DNA of 64,000 nucleotides from Streptomyces sp. AM 2-1-1 (GCF_029167645.1 NZ_CP119147.1:744001-808000), one strand, 5' to 3'; counted from the stretch's first letter, positions 27,083-36,304 are shown. Program-made: numbers and translations. The notes: generated by a model from the sequence alone, not told the origin.

Positions 27083-28281
27083 CGGCCGGCCTCCTTCTCT
27101 TCGGTACCGGACGCGTCGGTACCGGCGGCCGCCTTCCCGGGGGTGCCGTAGACGGTGCCGACGGCGGGCAGCGGCAGGACGGGGAGTTCCTTCCGGCGGG
27201 CGTCGTCCACCGCGGCGAGGCCGCCGGGGGCGCTCGTTCCGCCGCTGCCGGATGCCGTGCTGCCGGACGCGGTGCTGCCGGTGACCGTGCCGCCGGTCGC
27301 CGGGACGTCCGGGAAGTAGCCGCCCATGCTCAGCTCGTTGAGGTTGGCCCGTCCGTCCAGGGTCCGGTGGGCCGGGTCGTACGCGTTGACGAGGTTGCCG
27401 GCGGTGTTGGGCAGGGTGTCGAGCGATTCGGCGAGCGAGGCCCGCTGGTCGACGAGGATCTGGGTGAGCGGGACGAGGGCGTCGACATTGGCCTTGAGCG
27501 ACTCGCGGTTGTCCTCGATGAAGGTCTTCACCTGGCCGAGGGCGGTGCCGAGTTCGGTCAGTGCGGCGCTGAGGTTCTCCTTGTCCTCGGCGAGGAAGCC
27601 GGTGACGGAGCTCAGCTGCTGTTCGGCGGAGCGGACCTCGCCGTCGTTCTCCTTGAGCATGGTGGTGAAGGACTGGAGGTAGGAGAGGGTGTCGAAGAGG
27701 TCCGTGCTGCTCTTGTCCAGGGTCTTCGTCGCCTTGCCGAACTCCTCGATCGAGTCGCCGATGGCCTTGCCGTTGCCGTCGAGGTTCTTGGCGCCGGTGT
27801 CCAGCAGCCGGGCGAGCGCCCCGTCGGCGTTGGCGCCGTCCGGACCGAGGGCGGTGGAGAGTTCGGTGATGGACGCGTAGAGCTGGTCGACCTCGACGGG
27901 GGCTGCGTTGCCCTCGGCGGGGAGCACCGCGCCGTCGGCGAGCGTCTGGCCGCCGGTGTAGGCGGGTGCGAGCTGGATGTACCGGTCGGCGACGAGACTG
28001 GGGGCGACGAGTACGGCGTGTGCTCCTTCGGGGACCTTGACGTCCTTGTCGACGCGCAGGGTGACCCGGACCTCCTTGCCGCGGGGTTCGACGGAGGTGA
28101 CGCTGCCCACCTTGACGCCGAGGATGCGCAGGTCGGAGCCGGCGTAGACGCCGGTGACCCGGTCGAAGTACGCGGTGACCGTGGTGGTGCCCTCCTCGTC
28201 GAGGGCCGTCACTCCGGAGGTGACTGCGACGGCCACGACCGCGATTCCCGCGCCGATGCCGATGACGCGCGTGAGTCTCAT
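27079..28281 (-). CDS. mceD: MCE family protein (MceD by position)
   Basis: 400 aa. TM anchor at about 5-22 (IGIGAGIAVVAVAVTSGV), MCE domain at about 32-110 (VTAYFDRVTGVYAGSDLRILGVKVGSV ... VADRYIQLAP), a long helical region and a Gly/Ser/Thr-rich tail. The ATG at 28281 (MRLTRVIGI) follows GGAAGGGGG; an upstream GTG at 28317 would overlap the preceding gene by 34 nt and is less likely. Confidence 0.9.
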   Translation of the reverse strand: MRLTRVIGIGAGIAVVAVAVTSGVTALDEEGTTTVTAYFDRVTGVYAGSDLRILGVKVGSVTSVEPRGKEVRVTLRVDKDVKVPEGAHAVLVAPSLVADRYIQLAPAYTGGQTLADGAVLPAEGNAAPVEVDQLYASITELSTALGPDGANADGALARLLDTGAKNLDGNGKAIGDSIEEFGKATKTLDKSSTDLFDTLSYLQSFTTMLKENDGEVRSAEQQLSSVTGFLAEDKENLSAALTELGTALGQVKTFIEDNRESLKANVDALVPLTQILVDQRASLAESLDTLPNTAGNLVNAYDPAHRTLDGRANLNELSMGGYFPDVPATGGTVTGSTASGSTASGSGGTSAPGGLAAVDDARRKELPVLPLPAVGTVYGTPGKAAAGTDASGTEEKEAGR

Positions 28282-28283
28282 CT

Positions 28284-29303
28284 TCAGCTGCCCCCTTCCT
28301 GTTTGGGCGGCATGCATCCGGTCGTCGGAGCGGCGCCGGCCGGCAGGTAATTCTTGGGCACGACGCCGCAGACGTAGTTGTCGAACCAGCGGCCGTTGCC
28401 GAGGGTGTTGCCGACGAGCCGGTTGTAGTCGCCGGCCATGGAGAGCACCTTGTCGAGGCTGTCCTCGTTCTTCACCAGGACGGCGGTGACCCGGCCGAGC
28501 GCGTCCAGGGTGGGTTTCAGTTGCTTCTCGTTGTCCTGGACGACGCCGGTGAGCTGGATGCCGAGGTCCTTGGTGCCGGTGAGCAGCAGGTGGATGGAGT
28601 CCCGGCGGGACTGGATCTCGCCCAGCAGGAGGTTGCCGTCCTTCAGCAGCGTCTCGAAGGAGCTCTCCTTGGTGGAGAGCGTCCGGGTGAGCTGCTTGCT
28701 CGCCCCCAGCAGGGTGGCGAGTTCCGCGTCGCGCGCGGAGACCGTGCGGGAGAGGGCGGAGAGCCCGTCGGCCGCGCTGCGGACGTGCGCCGGGGAGTCC
28801 TTGAAGGTGTCGGAGATGGCGTCGAAGCTCGCGGCGAGCTGGTCGGTGTCGATCTCGTCGATCGTCTCGCCGAGCCCGTTGAACGCCTGGGTGACGTCGT
28901 ACGGGGAGGTGGTGCGGTCCGCCCCGATGCGGCGGGACGGGTCCTGTGACGCGTTGCCCAGCGGGTCGACGGCGAGGTACTTGTCCCCGAGCAGGGTCTT
29001 GACGGCGATGCCGACGGTGCTGGAGTCACCGATCCAGGCGTCCTTGACCCGGAAGGAGACCTTGACCTTGGCGCCGTCGAGCGCCACGCCGGTGACCTCG
29101 CCGACCTTGACGCCGGCGATGCGGACCTCGTCGCCGTCGGAGAGCCCGGCGGACTCGGAGAAGTCGGCGGTGTAGGTCGTACCGCCGCCGACGAGGGGCA
29201 GTGCGTCGGCGTGGAACGCGGCGAACCCGACGAGACCGAGGACGGCCAGTCCGGCGACCGAGACGGCGACGGGGTTGCGTTCCCTGATGGGGGTGATGTT
29301 CAC
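28284..29303 (-). CDS. mceC: MCE family protein (MceC by position)
   Basis: 339 aa. TM anchor at about 12-30 (VAVSVAGLAVLGLVGFAAF), MCE domain at about 42-120 (YTADFSESAGLSDGDEVRIAGVKVGEV ... LGDKYLAVDPLG), then a helical region. Its C-terminus has two cysteines (YVCGVVPKNYLP ... TTGCMPP). The GTG at 29303 overlaps the mceB stop (GTGA), which decides the start. Confidence 0.9.
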   Translation of the reverse strand: MNITPIRERNPVAVSVAGLAVLGLVGFAAFHADALPLVGGGTTYTADFSESAGLSDGDEVRIAGVKVGEVTGVALDGAKVKVSFRVKDAWIGDSSTVGIAVKTLLGDKYLAVDPLGNASQDPSRRIGADRTTSPYDVTQAFNGLGETIDEIDTDQLAASFDAISDTFKDSPAHVRSAADGLSALSRTVSARDAELATLLGASKQLTRTLSTKESSFETLLKDGNLLLGEIQSRRDSIHLLLTGTKDLGIQLTGVVQDNEKQLKPTLDALGRVTAVLVKNEDSLDKVLSMAGDYNRLVGNTLGNGRWFDNYVCGVVPKNYLPAGAAPTTGCMPPKQEGGS

Positions 29304-30331
29304 GCCTGGCACCTCGGTTCGGTGATCGCGATGCCGGTGGGCGGGGTGCTGCCGTCGCTGGTGGTGACGCCGGAGACCCTGGCCTCGCAGAGGTAGAGGT
29401 TCATCCACGATCCGTACGAGGTGAGGCGGGAGATCGCCTCCATCTTGGCCGGGGTCTTCGCGAGGAAGTTCTCGATCTCCGGTGTGGCGTCCGCCAGTTG
29501 GCCGGAGAGCCGGCCGACCTGCTCGATGCTGTCCTTGAGGGGCTCGCGGCCGTCGTCGAAGAGGTCGGCGGTGACCGTGGTGAGCGCACCCATCGCGGTG
29601 ACGGCCTCGCCGAGCGGTTCGCGGTCTCCGGCGAATCCGGTGACCAACTGCTGCAGCGTGTCGACCAGTTCGGTGAACCCGGCCTCGCGGTCGTTGACCG
29701 TCTTCAGCACCTCGTTGAGGTTCTTGATCACCTCGCCGATGACCTTGTCCTTGGCGGCGACCGTGGTGGTGAGCGAGCCGACGTGGCTGAGGATGCTGTC
29801 GACCGTGCCGCCCTCGCCCTGGAGCACCTGGACGATGGAGCCGGCCAGTTCGTTCACGTCGGGCGGCGAGAGCCCTTCGAAGAGCGGCTGGAAGCCGTTG
29901 AAGAGCTGGGTCAGGTCGAGCGCGGGGGTGGTGCGGGCGAGCGGGATGGTCTCGCCGGCCGTGAAGCTCCGGCCTACGGGCCCGGCGCCCTGGTCGAGAT
30001 CGATGTAGCGCTGGCCGACCATGTTGAGGTACTTGATGGACGCGGTGACCGAGGCGGGGAGCGTGCGCCCCCTGCGGACGGCGAAGCGGACTTCGGCGAC
30101 CCGGCGGTCGGCGAGGCCGATGGACTCGACCTGGCCGACCTTGACCCCGGCGATGCGGACGCTGTCGCCGACGACGAGGCCGGTGGCGTCGGTGAACCGT
30201 GCCTTGTACGACGTGGTGTCGCCCACCCCGGTGTTGGCGATGGAGAGGGCGAGCACGGTGGTCGCCAGGGTCGTCACCAGGACGAAGACGATCGATTTCG
30301 TGAGGGGTCCCGTGAGGGAGCGGCGCTTCAC
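29300..30331 (-). CDS. mceB: MCE family protein (MceB by position)
   Basis: 343 aa. TM anchor at about 12-31 (IVFVLVTTLATTVLALSIAN), MCE domain at about 40-120 (YKARFTDATGLVVGDSVRIAGVKVGQV ... VGQRYIDLDQG), a helical region, and the C-terminal WMNLYLCEARV characteristic of this subunit in other mce operons. The ATG at 30331 overlaps the mceA stop. Confidence 0.9.
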   Translation of the reverse strand: MKRRSLTGPLTKSIVFVLVTTLATTVLALSIANTGVGDTTSYKARFTDATGLVVGDSVRIAGVKVGQVESIGLADRRVAEVRFAVRRGRTLPASVTASIKYLNMVGQRYIDLDQGAGPVGRSFTAGETIPLARTTPALDLTQLFNGFQPLFEGLSPPDVNELAGSIVQVLQGEGGTVDSILSHVGSLTTTVAAKDKVIGEVIKNLNEVLKTVNDREAGFTELVDTLQQLVTGFAGDREPLGEAVTAMGALTTVTADLFDDGREPLKDSIEQVGRLSGQLADATPEIENFLAKTPAKMEAISRLTSYGSWMNLYLCEARVSGVTTSDGSTPPTGIAITEPRCQA

Positions 30332-31638
30332 TTGAGCTTCACCTCCGCACCGCGGAAGGCCGGACCGATGAGCACGCTGCTCCAGTCGGGCAGGTCCTGC
30401 GGCTGGACTTTCAGTGTGGGAGCGACGAGTTCGTTGACGAGCGCGCTCTCCTCGGGGGAGTTCGCGACGCCGAGGGAGCGTTCGCCCGCGGTGGTGGTGT
30501 CCGGGGAACCGGTGCCCGCCGTACTGTCCGCGGCCGCGGCCGGGCCACTGCCGGACGCCGCCCGGTCCGCGGCGGTGGGCGCGGTGGCTCCGAGGTACGG
30601 CACCGAGTAGCAGTGCGGGCCACCGGTGGCGGTGTAGCGCGGGGTGTCGCGGCCCGCGACGTACTTGCCCTTCGACGGGACGGTCTTGAGGGTGACGTGC
30701 AGGCCGGGCTGGTCGGTGCCCTTGCCGAGCGCCTTGTCCATGGCGGGCACCATGCCGGCCATGGTGCGCAGGGTGCAGGGGTACTCGTCCGCGTACCGGG
30801 CGAGGAGTTCGAGGGTGGGGCGGCCGGACGCGGAGAGCCTGATGAGGTTGTCCTTGTTCTTCCGCAGGAACGCGGTGACGTCCTGGCCGGTCGCGGTCGC
30901 CGTCCCGTACACGTCGGCGAGCTCGGCCTCCTGGTCGGCGAGGGTGGAGCTGGTGGTGGTGAAGTCGGTGAGCGCGTCGACGATGTCCGGCGACGCGTCC
31001 GCGTAGAGCGAGCTGACCTTCACCAGCTGCTGGATGTCCCGGTTGAGCGTCGGGAGCTGGGGGTTGAGCTTCTTCAGGTGGGCGTCGAGGGTGACGAGGG
31101 TGTCGCCGAGCTTCTCGCCGCGTCCTTCAAGGGCCTGGGAGACGGCCGAGAGGGTGGCGGAGAGCTTCTCGGGCTTCACCGCGGTCAGCAGCGGCAGGAC
31201 GTTGTCGAGTACCTGCTCCAGCTCGATGGCGTTGCTGGAGCGGTCCTGCGGGATGACCGCCCCGGCCCGCAGCGCGTCGCCGGAGGGCGCCCGCGACGGT
31301 ACGAGGGCGACGAACCGCTCACCGAAGAGCGTGGTGGGGAGCATCTGGGCGGTGACGTCGGCGGGGACCTGGTGGAGCTTGTCCCGGTCGATGGCGAGGG
31401 TGAGCCGCGCTCCCTCGCCGTCCGCCGTGATGGAGCGGACCTGGCCGACGACGACGCCGCGCAGCTTCACGTCGGCGTTGTCGTGCATCTCGTTGCCGAC
31501 CGAACCGGTGCGTACGGTCACGGTGGCGTCGTCCTGGAAGTCCTTCTCGTACACCGAGACCGAGACCCACACCAGGACGGCGGGAACCAGCAGGAAGGTC
31601 ACCCCGGCGGCTCTGCGGCGTACCGTCTGCGCGTTCAT
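30328..31638 (-). CDS. mceA: MCE family protein (MceA by position)
   Basis: 436 aa. TM anchor at about 9-28 (AAGVTFLLVPAVLVWVSVSV), MCE domain at about 38-120 (VTVRTGSVGNEMHDNADVKLRGVVVGQV ... FGERFVALVPS), a helical region, then CTLRTMAGMVPAMD and a Thr/Ala-rich tail. The same frame stays open far upstream through both permease genes, but the ATG at 31638 overlaps the permease stop by one base (TGATG) and gives the family N-terminus. Confidence 0.9.
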   Translation of the reverse strand: MNAQTVRRRAAGVTFLLVPAVLVWVSVSVYEKDFQDDATVTVRTGSVGNEMHDNADVKLRGVVVGQVRSITADGEGARLTLAIDRDKLHQVPADVTAQMLPTTLFGERFVALVPSRAPSGDALRAGAVIPQDRSSNAIELEQVLDNVLPLLTAVKPEKLSATLSAVSQALEGRGEKLGDTLVTLDAHLKKLNPQLPTLNRDIQQLVKVSSLYADASPDIVDALTDFTTTSSTLADQEAELADVYGTATATGQDVTAFLRKNKDNLIRLSASGRPTLELLARYADEYPCTLRTMAGMVPAMDKALGKGTDQPGLHVTLKTVPSKGKYVAGRDTPRYTATGGPHCYSVPYLGATAPTAADRAASGSGPAAAADSTAGTGSPDTTTAGERSLGVANSPEESALVNELVAPTLKVQPQDLPDWSSVLIGPAFRGAEVKLK

Positions 31639-32441
31639 CAGCCGGCCACCTTCACGGTCGTCGTGGCGCCCCAGATGGCGAGCGAGAGGAAGAAGTCGGT
31701 GACGCTGATCAGCACGATCGCGTTGCGCACCGAGCGGCCCACCGCGATGCCGACCCCGGCGGGTCCGCCTTCGGCGCGGAAGCCGTAGTAGCAGTGCGCG
31801 AGGATCACCAGCACGCTGAAGATCAGCACCTTGAGGACGGAGAGCAGCACGTCGTCCGGGGAGAGGAAGAGGTTGAAGTAGTGGTCGTAGGTGCCCTCGG
31901 ACTGGCCGTTGAAGAGGACGGTGATGTACCGGGAGGCCACGTACGAGGAGAGCAGACCGATCGCGTAGAGCGGGATGATGGCGACGACGCCCGCGATGAT
32001 CCGGGTGGTGACGAGGTAGGGCATCGAGCGCACCCCCATCGCCTCCAGGGCGTCGACCTCCTCGTTGATCCGCATGGCGCCGAGCTGCGCGGTGAAACCG
32101 GCGCCGACGGTCGCGGAGAGCGCGAGTCCGGCCACCAGGGGCGCGATCTCGCGGGTGTTGAAGTAGGCGGAGATGAAGCCGGTGAAGGCGGAGGTGCCGA
32201 TCTGGTTGAGAGCGGCGTACCCCTGGAGGCCGACGACGGTCCCGGTGAAGAGCGTCATGGCGATCATCACGCCGATGGTGCCGCCGATGACGCCGAGGCC
32301 GCCGCTGCCGAAGGCCACTTCCGCCAGGAGGCGCTGGACCTCCTTGGTGTAGCGGCGCAGCGTGCGCGGGATCCAGATCAGCGCACGTACGTAGAAGGTG
32401 AGTTGATCGCCGGAGCGGTCGAGCCAGCTGAGCATGGACAT
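31638..32441 (-). CDS. yrbEB: MlaE/YrbE-family ABC permease (second subunit)
   Basis: 267 aa with five to six membrane segments. The family core is GTIGVMIAMTLFTGTVVGLQGYAALNQIG, LVAGLALSATVGAGFTAQLGAMRINEEVDALEAMGV and PYLVTTRIIAGVVAIIPLYAIG. The EExDALxxMG motif is the MlaE coupling signature that contacts the ATPase. Pairs with the product of the preceding gene to form the inner-membrane part of the importer. Three bases separate it from yrbEA. Confidence 0.92.
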   Translation of the reverse strand: MSMLSWLDRSGDQLTFYVRALIWIPRTLRRYTKEVQRLLAEVAFGSGGLGVIGGTIGVMIAMTLFTGTVVGLQGYAALNQIGTSAFTGFISAYFNTREIAPLVAGLALSATVGAGFTAQLGAMRINEEVDALEAMGVRSMPYLVTTRIIAGVVAIIPLYAIGLLSSYVASRYITVLFNGQSEGTYDHYFNLFLSPDDVLLSVLKVLIFSVLVILAHCYYGFRAEGGPAGVGIAVGRSVRNAIVLISVTDFFLSLAIWGATTTVKVAG

Positions 32442-32444
32442 CGG

Positions 32445-33305
32445 TCAGCCCCCCTTCGCGGGGACGATCTGGAGGTAGACCGCCGTGAGGACCATGTTCA
32501 CGAAGAACAGCAGCATGAAGGTGATGACGACGGACTGGTTGACCGCGTCGCCGACGCCCTTCGGTCCGCCGCGCGGGTTGAGGCCCCGGTAGGCGGCGAC
32601 GACACCGGCGAGGAAGCCGAAGATGAGGGCCTTGAACTCGCTGATCCAGAGGTCGGGGAGCTGGGCGAGCGCGGAGAAACTGGCGAGGTAGGCGCCGGGG
32701 GTGCCGTCCTGCATGATCACGTTGAAGAAGTAGCCGCCGAGGGTGCCGACGACCGAGACCAGGCCGTTGAGCAGCAGGGCGACGAACATGGTCGCGAGCA
32801 CGCGCGGGACGACGAGGCGCTGGACGGGCGAGACGCCCATGACCTCCATCGCGTCGAGCTCCTCGCGGATCTTGCGGGAGCCGAGATCGGCGCAGATCGC
32901 GGACCCGCCGGCGCCCGCGATGAGCAGCGCGACGATGAGCGGGCTGGCCTGCTGGATGACGGCGAGGACGCTGGCGCCGCCGGTGAAGGACTGGGCGCCC
33001 AGCTGCTGGGTGAGCGAGCCGACCTGGAGGGCGATGACCGCGCCGAACGGGATGGAGACGAGGGCGGCGGGCAGGATGGTGACGCTCGCGATGAACCAGA
33101 ACTGCTCGATGAACTCCCGGGCCTGGAAGGGGCGCCGGAAGGTCGCCCGGGTCACCGCCAGGCCGAGGGCGAAGAGCTTCCCGGTCTCCCGCAGCGGGGC
33201 GAGCAGCCGCGAGGGCTGCCTCGGCACGGGTGCGGAACCCGCGGGCGCGGGCGGCGGCGATTTCTGGGGCGGCTCGGCCGGCCGCACCGGTATCTCGGCG
33301 GTCAC
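32445..33305 (-). CDS. yrbEA: MlaE/YrbE-family ABC permease (first subunit)
   Basis: 286 aa. A Pro-rich N-terminus of about 40 residues, then the MlaE fold: ILPAALVSIPFGAVIALQVGSLTQQLG, SPLIVALLIAGAGGSAICADLGSRKIREELDAMEVMGV and VVPRVLATMFVALLLNGLVSVVGTLGGY. The coupling motif EELDAMEVMGV is intact. The GTG start at 33305 overlaps the mceG stop by 4 nt (GTGA). Confidence 0.92.
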   Translation of the reverse strand: MTAEIPVRPAEPPQKSPPPAPAGSAPVPRQPSRLLAPLRETGKLFALGLAVTRATFRRPFQAREFIEQFWFIASVTILPAALVSIPFGAVIALQVGSLTQQLGAQSFTGGASVLAVIQQASPLIVALLIAGAGGSAICADLGSRKIREELDAMEVMGVSPVQRLVVPRVLATMFVALLLNGLVSVVGTLGGYFFNVIMQDGTPGAYLASFSALAQLPDLWISEFKALIFGFLAGVVAAYRGLNPRGGPKGVGDAVNQSVVITFMLLFFVNMVLTAVYLQIVPAKGG

Positions 33306-34291
33306 GGGCGCGCACCGCCGGTGGTCGCGGTGTGACTGCGCAGGATGGCGTGCTGGGCGGCGACCGGCAACTGGTGCATCATCGCGGCGACCCGCTCGCG
33401 GCGGCGCAGCGCGCCCTGACGTACGGGCATCCCGGGCGAGGGTTCGAGCTGCGGGACCACACCGCGGGGCCCTTGGTCGGCGTGATCGCCGTAGCCGTCG
33501 GACGCTTCGGCGGCGAGCAGGGCCGCGTCCTTCTCCTCGGACATGCCGATGGGTCCGTGCCGGCGTCCGGCGAGGAACTGGGAGACCACCGGCAGCTCGC
33601 TGGTGAGCAGGACCTCGCGCGGGCCGAAAGTGACGAGGTTGCGGGAGAAGAGCATTCCCATGTTGTCCGGGACGGTGGCCGCGATGTCGAGGTTGTGCGT
33701 CACGATCAGCATCGTCGCGTCGATCTGCGCGTTGAGGTCGATCAGCAGCTGCGACAGGTAGGCGGTGCGCACCGGGTCGAGGCCGGAGTCCGGCTCGTCG
33801 CAGAGGATGATCTGCGGGTCGAGGACCAGGGCGCGCGCGAGGCCGGCCCGCTTGCGCATGCCGCCCGAGATCTCCCCGGGCAGCTTGCCCTCGGCGCCGA
33901 GGAGCCCGACGACATCGATGCGCTCCATGACGATGCGACGGATCTCGGACTCCGACTTGCGCGTGTGCTCGCGCAGGGGGAACGCGATGTTGTCGAAGAG
34001 GGACATCGAGCCGAAGAGGGCGCCGTCCTGGAACATGAGCCCGAAGAGTTTGCGGGTCTCGTAGATGTCCCGCTCGGGGCTGTTCACCATGTCGACACCG
34101 TTGATGAGGACGCGTCCCCGCTCGGGCTTGAGAAGCCCGATGATGGATTTCAGGAACACGGTCTTCCCGGTGCCGGACGGCCCGAGCATGACGCTGACCT
34201 CACCGGCGGGAAGCGTGAGTGACACGTCCTGCCAGATGTTCTGTTTGCCGAAAGACTTGGTAAGGCCTTCGACAACGACTTCGATTCCCAT
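33302..34291 (-). CDS. mceG: Mce importer ATPase MceG (Mkl)
   Basis: 329 aa ABC ATPase. Walker A is GPSGTGKT (37-44), the signature is SGGMRKR (142-148), Walker B is IILCDE (161-166) and the switch His is at 199 (VTHN). The helical subdomain (LFGSMSLFDNIAFPL) is MlaF/Mkl-like. The C-terminal extension of about 70 residues is also seen in Mkl proteins. It powers lipid import. In mycobacteria one unlinked mceG serves several operons; here it is the first gene of the operon. GGAGG lies four bases before the ATG at 34291; a GTG at 34309 is possible. Confidence 0.93.
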   Translation of the reverse strand: MGIEVVVEGLTKSFGKQNIWQDVSLTLPAGEVSVMLGPSGTGKTVFLKSIIGLLKPERGRVLINGVDMVNSPERDIYETRKLFGLMFQDGALFGSMSLFDNIAFPLREHTRKSESEIRRIVMERIDVVGLLGAEGKLPGEISGGMRKRAGLARALVLDPQIILCDEPDSGLDPVRTAYLSQLLIDLNAQIDATMLIVTHNLDIAATVPDNMGMLFSRNLVTFGPREVLLTSELPVVSQFLAGRRHGPIGMSEEKDAALLAAEASDGYGDHADQGPRGVVPQLEPSPGMPVRQGALRRRERVAAMMHQLPVAAQHAILRSHTATTGGARP

Positions 34292-34407
34292 CCCACCTCC
34301 TGCATGCACTCACGAAGTGACAGAAATGCGCCGCGGGGCGCACGTTAAGTTCACCAGCACCGCCAGGACAAGCCCTCGAACGGCCAAGGGGCCAAAGATC
34401 GGCACAC

Positions 34408-34424
34408 TTGTCATCGAGTGACAA
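34408..34424. promoter_or_regulatory. candidate operator TTGTCA-N5-TGACAA
   Basis: Perfect 6-bp inverted repeat with a TCGAG spacer, 117 bases upstream of the mceG start. Its half-site GTGACAA recurs at 34778-34784. Function inferred from symmetry and position. Confidence 0.45.
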
Positions 34425-34661
34425 CTTCCGGCGACTGACTTGTTCCTTGTTGCGTACTCACCACGGTCGGTGCAGGCGGGAGGCTCTGACCCGGGTGGGG
34501 CCGGAGCCGTGGATGCTCCCGGGGGCGGAGTCCGGGCCGCAGGGGGTGGCGGGACGGCGGGCTCTCGGGACGGAAGTCCGGTGCGACGAACCGCCCCGGT
34601 TTTCCGATCCCGCACGTGAAGGCGGAGACCCGGGCTACCCGCCGGGTGCTCACGGGGCGAG

Positions 34662-34677
34662 GCTACGGGCGAGTAAC
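34662..34677. promoter_or_regulatory. candidate regulon site 1 (STTAC-N6-GTAAS-like)
   Basis: GCTACGGGCGAGTAAC. It is 15/16 identical to the element at 39231-39246 and shares the TAC-N6-GTAA frame with those at 41148 and 41705. It lies in the mceG/secreted-protein divergent region. Confidence 0.5.
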
Positions 34678-34767
34678 CTGGCAGGCAATACACGCTGTCC
34701 AAGTTTTCCCGGCCAAACCTGAGGCCCTTGATTTCTGCGCAGAAACTGAGCAGAACTGCCCTCGGGA

Positions 34768-34784
34768 TTGTTCACCGGTGACAA
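34768..34784. promoter_or_regulatory. candidate operator around TCACCGGTGA
   Basis: TTGTTCACCGGTGACAA contains the perfect 10-bp palindrome TCACCGGTGA flanked by TTG and CAA. It shares ATTGTKCACCGGTG with the element at 34998. Confidence 0.4.
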
Positions 34785-34997
34785 TTTCTCCCGCTCGCCG
34801 AGCCGTGCCCGACGGCATCCGCGCACGTCACACCCGGACCGCGCGGTTCATGCCGGCCGACCGGCACACACAAACGGAGACCCCGACTCCGCATTTCCCC
34901 GGAGAAGCCCTCCACTCACCATCTGACAAGAATGGCCGAATAAGCACTCACCTGGGAACGAGAACCGGGCCGCCTTCGAGGATTGTCAAACGCCGCC

Positions 34998-35015
34998 ATT
35001 GTGCACCGGTGTGAC
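34998..35015. promoter_or_regulatory. second copy of the ATTGTKCACCGGTG element
   Basis: ATTGTGCACCGGTGTGAC, 217 bases before the first secreted-protein gene. Its core GCACCGGTGT recurs at 39771-39780, upstream of the PucR-type gene. Confidence 0.35.
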
Positions 35016-35231
35016 CCGCCAGTAACGTCACGGCTCGGTGATAAGAGCGGAGCCACTCGGGAGCAGAACCAACCGATTCAGCGCTCATTTCACCGTCGCC
35101 ATTCTCGTCGCCGCCGGAGCCGCTTCCCTCGGCGGACGCAACGCCCGTTCTCGGCGCCCGTTCCGGGGCGCTTTCCGAGCAAGTCCGCGCATGCCGCCGC
35201 CCGTACGGCGGCTGCCGTCAAAGGGGATGAC

Positions 35232-36164
35232 ATGAGAGCCACTTCGAACCGGACGCGCATGGGACTGCTGGCCGGACTCACCGCCCTGGGCGCCGTCGCG
35301 TCCATGGGGTCCGCCACGGCCGCCACGAGCCTCAACGGCAACTGGGCGTCCTTCACCCGCTGCCCGGTCGACGCGCCCGCCATGCTGGCCGCCGACGGCG
35401 CCACGGACACCGCCATCTGTGTCTCCTCGCACTCCGCGAGCGGCACCATCAAGCTCGGCAACACCGTGGTGCCGTTCGGCGCGAGCGATCTCCAGCTCGG
35501 CGTGGTGACCCACCCCAACAACACCTCCACGGCGGTCTCCCCGGCCGGCGGCGCGCTGGTCGCCGCCCCCGCCGACATCCCCGGAGGTCTCCTCGGGCTG
35601 ATGTGCCCCAGCGACATCTTCGTGATCACCGGCATCTGCAACAGCCTCGCCGACGTCAACCTCAACCGGGTGACCGCCACCATCGAGTCCGTCAACAACC
35701 CCTCGAACTTCCAGCTCCTGGCCGGCCTCGGCACCACCACGCCGATCATCACCCTGCCGGTCCGCATCCACCTGACCAACCCGCTGCTCGGCGACAACTG
35801 CTACATCGGCAGCTCGTCCGCCCCGATCCTGCTGCGTCCGAAGAACGCGACCCTGCCCACGATCGGCTCCTACCAGTTCAACGGGGACGGCTCCGACAAC
35901 CCCGAGGGCGTGCTGGGCCGCATCCAGCTCGCGGGCGCCACGCAGTCGGACACCACCTTCGCCGCCCCCGGCGCCAACGGCTGCGGTCTCGGGCTGCTCA
36001 ACTGGGCCGTCAACCTCAAGACGGGCCTGCCCGCCGCCTCCGGCACCAACAGCCTGACGCTGAACAACGCCCAGACGAACGTCGTCACCATCAACGACCC
36101 GGGCGCCGCCGCCCCGAACGCCGGCAAGGAGCTCTCCCGGTACTGGCACTCCGCCGTGAAGTAG
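35232..36164 (+). CDS. exported protein of unknown function, mce-linked
   Basis: 310 aa. A clear signal peptide covers about residues 1-31, with a hydrophobic core (MGLLAGLTALGAVASMGS) and cleavage near ATAA-TS. The mature part is Thr/Asn/Gly-rich and probably beta-structured, with six cysteines (TRCPV, AICVS, LMCPS, GICNS, DNCYI, NGCGL) that could form three disulfides. No enzyme motif is seen. Proteins of this look are remembered near mce genes in actinomycetes, but I do not know a name. The ATG at 35232 follows AAGGGGATGAC. Divergent from mceG, with which it may share control. Confidence 0.8.
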   Translation: MRATSNRTRMGLLAGLTALGAVASMGSATAATSLNGNWASFTRCPVDAPAMLAADGATDTAICVSSHSASGTIKLGNTVVPFGASDLQLGVVTHPNNTSTAVSPAGGALVAAPADIPGGLLGLMCPSDIFVITGICNSLADVNLNRVTATIESVNNPSNFQLLAGLGTTTPIITLPVRIHLTNPLLGDNCYIGSSSAPILLRPKNATLPTIGSYQFNGDGSDNPEGVLGRIQLAGATQSDTTFAAPGANGCGLGLLNWAVNLKTGLPAASGTNSLTLNNAQTNVVTINDPGAAAPNAGKELSRYWHSAVK

Positions 36165-36304
36165 GGGCGTTCGTCCGGTTCGGGGCACCGGGTCACGCGA
36201 GCCCGGCCCGACCGGATGGAAGGTCCCCGGGTCCTTCGCCCGGATCGGGCCGGGCCCGGTCCGATCCGGTCCGGGCAGCCCCGACCCTCCCCGCACGGCT
36301 GCGC

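Larger units (their letters stand above)
34292..35231. other. divergent regulatory region before the mce operon
   Basis: 940 bases without a supported gene between mceG and the first secreted-protein gene. It is less GC-biased in places than the coding DNA and holds four symmetric or repeated elements (listed separately). Promoters for both directions must lie here. Confidence 0.6.

Noticed and set aside
30328..33315. A 995-aa minus-strand frame suggesting an MceA fusion
   Set aside because: The upstream 560 codons are an out-of-frame reading of both permease genes, and MceA has a good start at 31638 overlapping the permease stop.
34616..35014. Possible 132-aa gene upstream of the exported protein
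   Set aside because: No coding bias, no family features, and it overlaps several symmetric regulatory elements.
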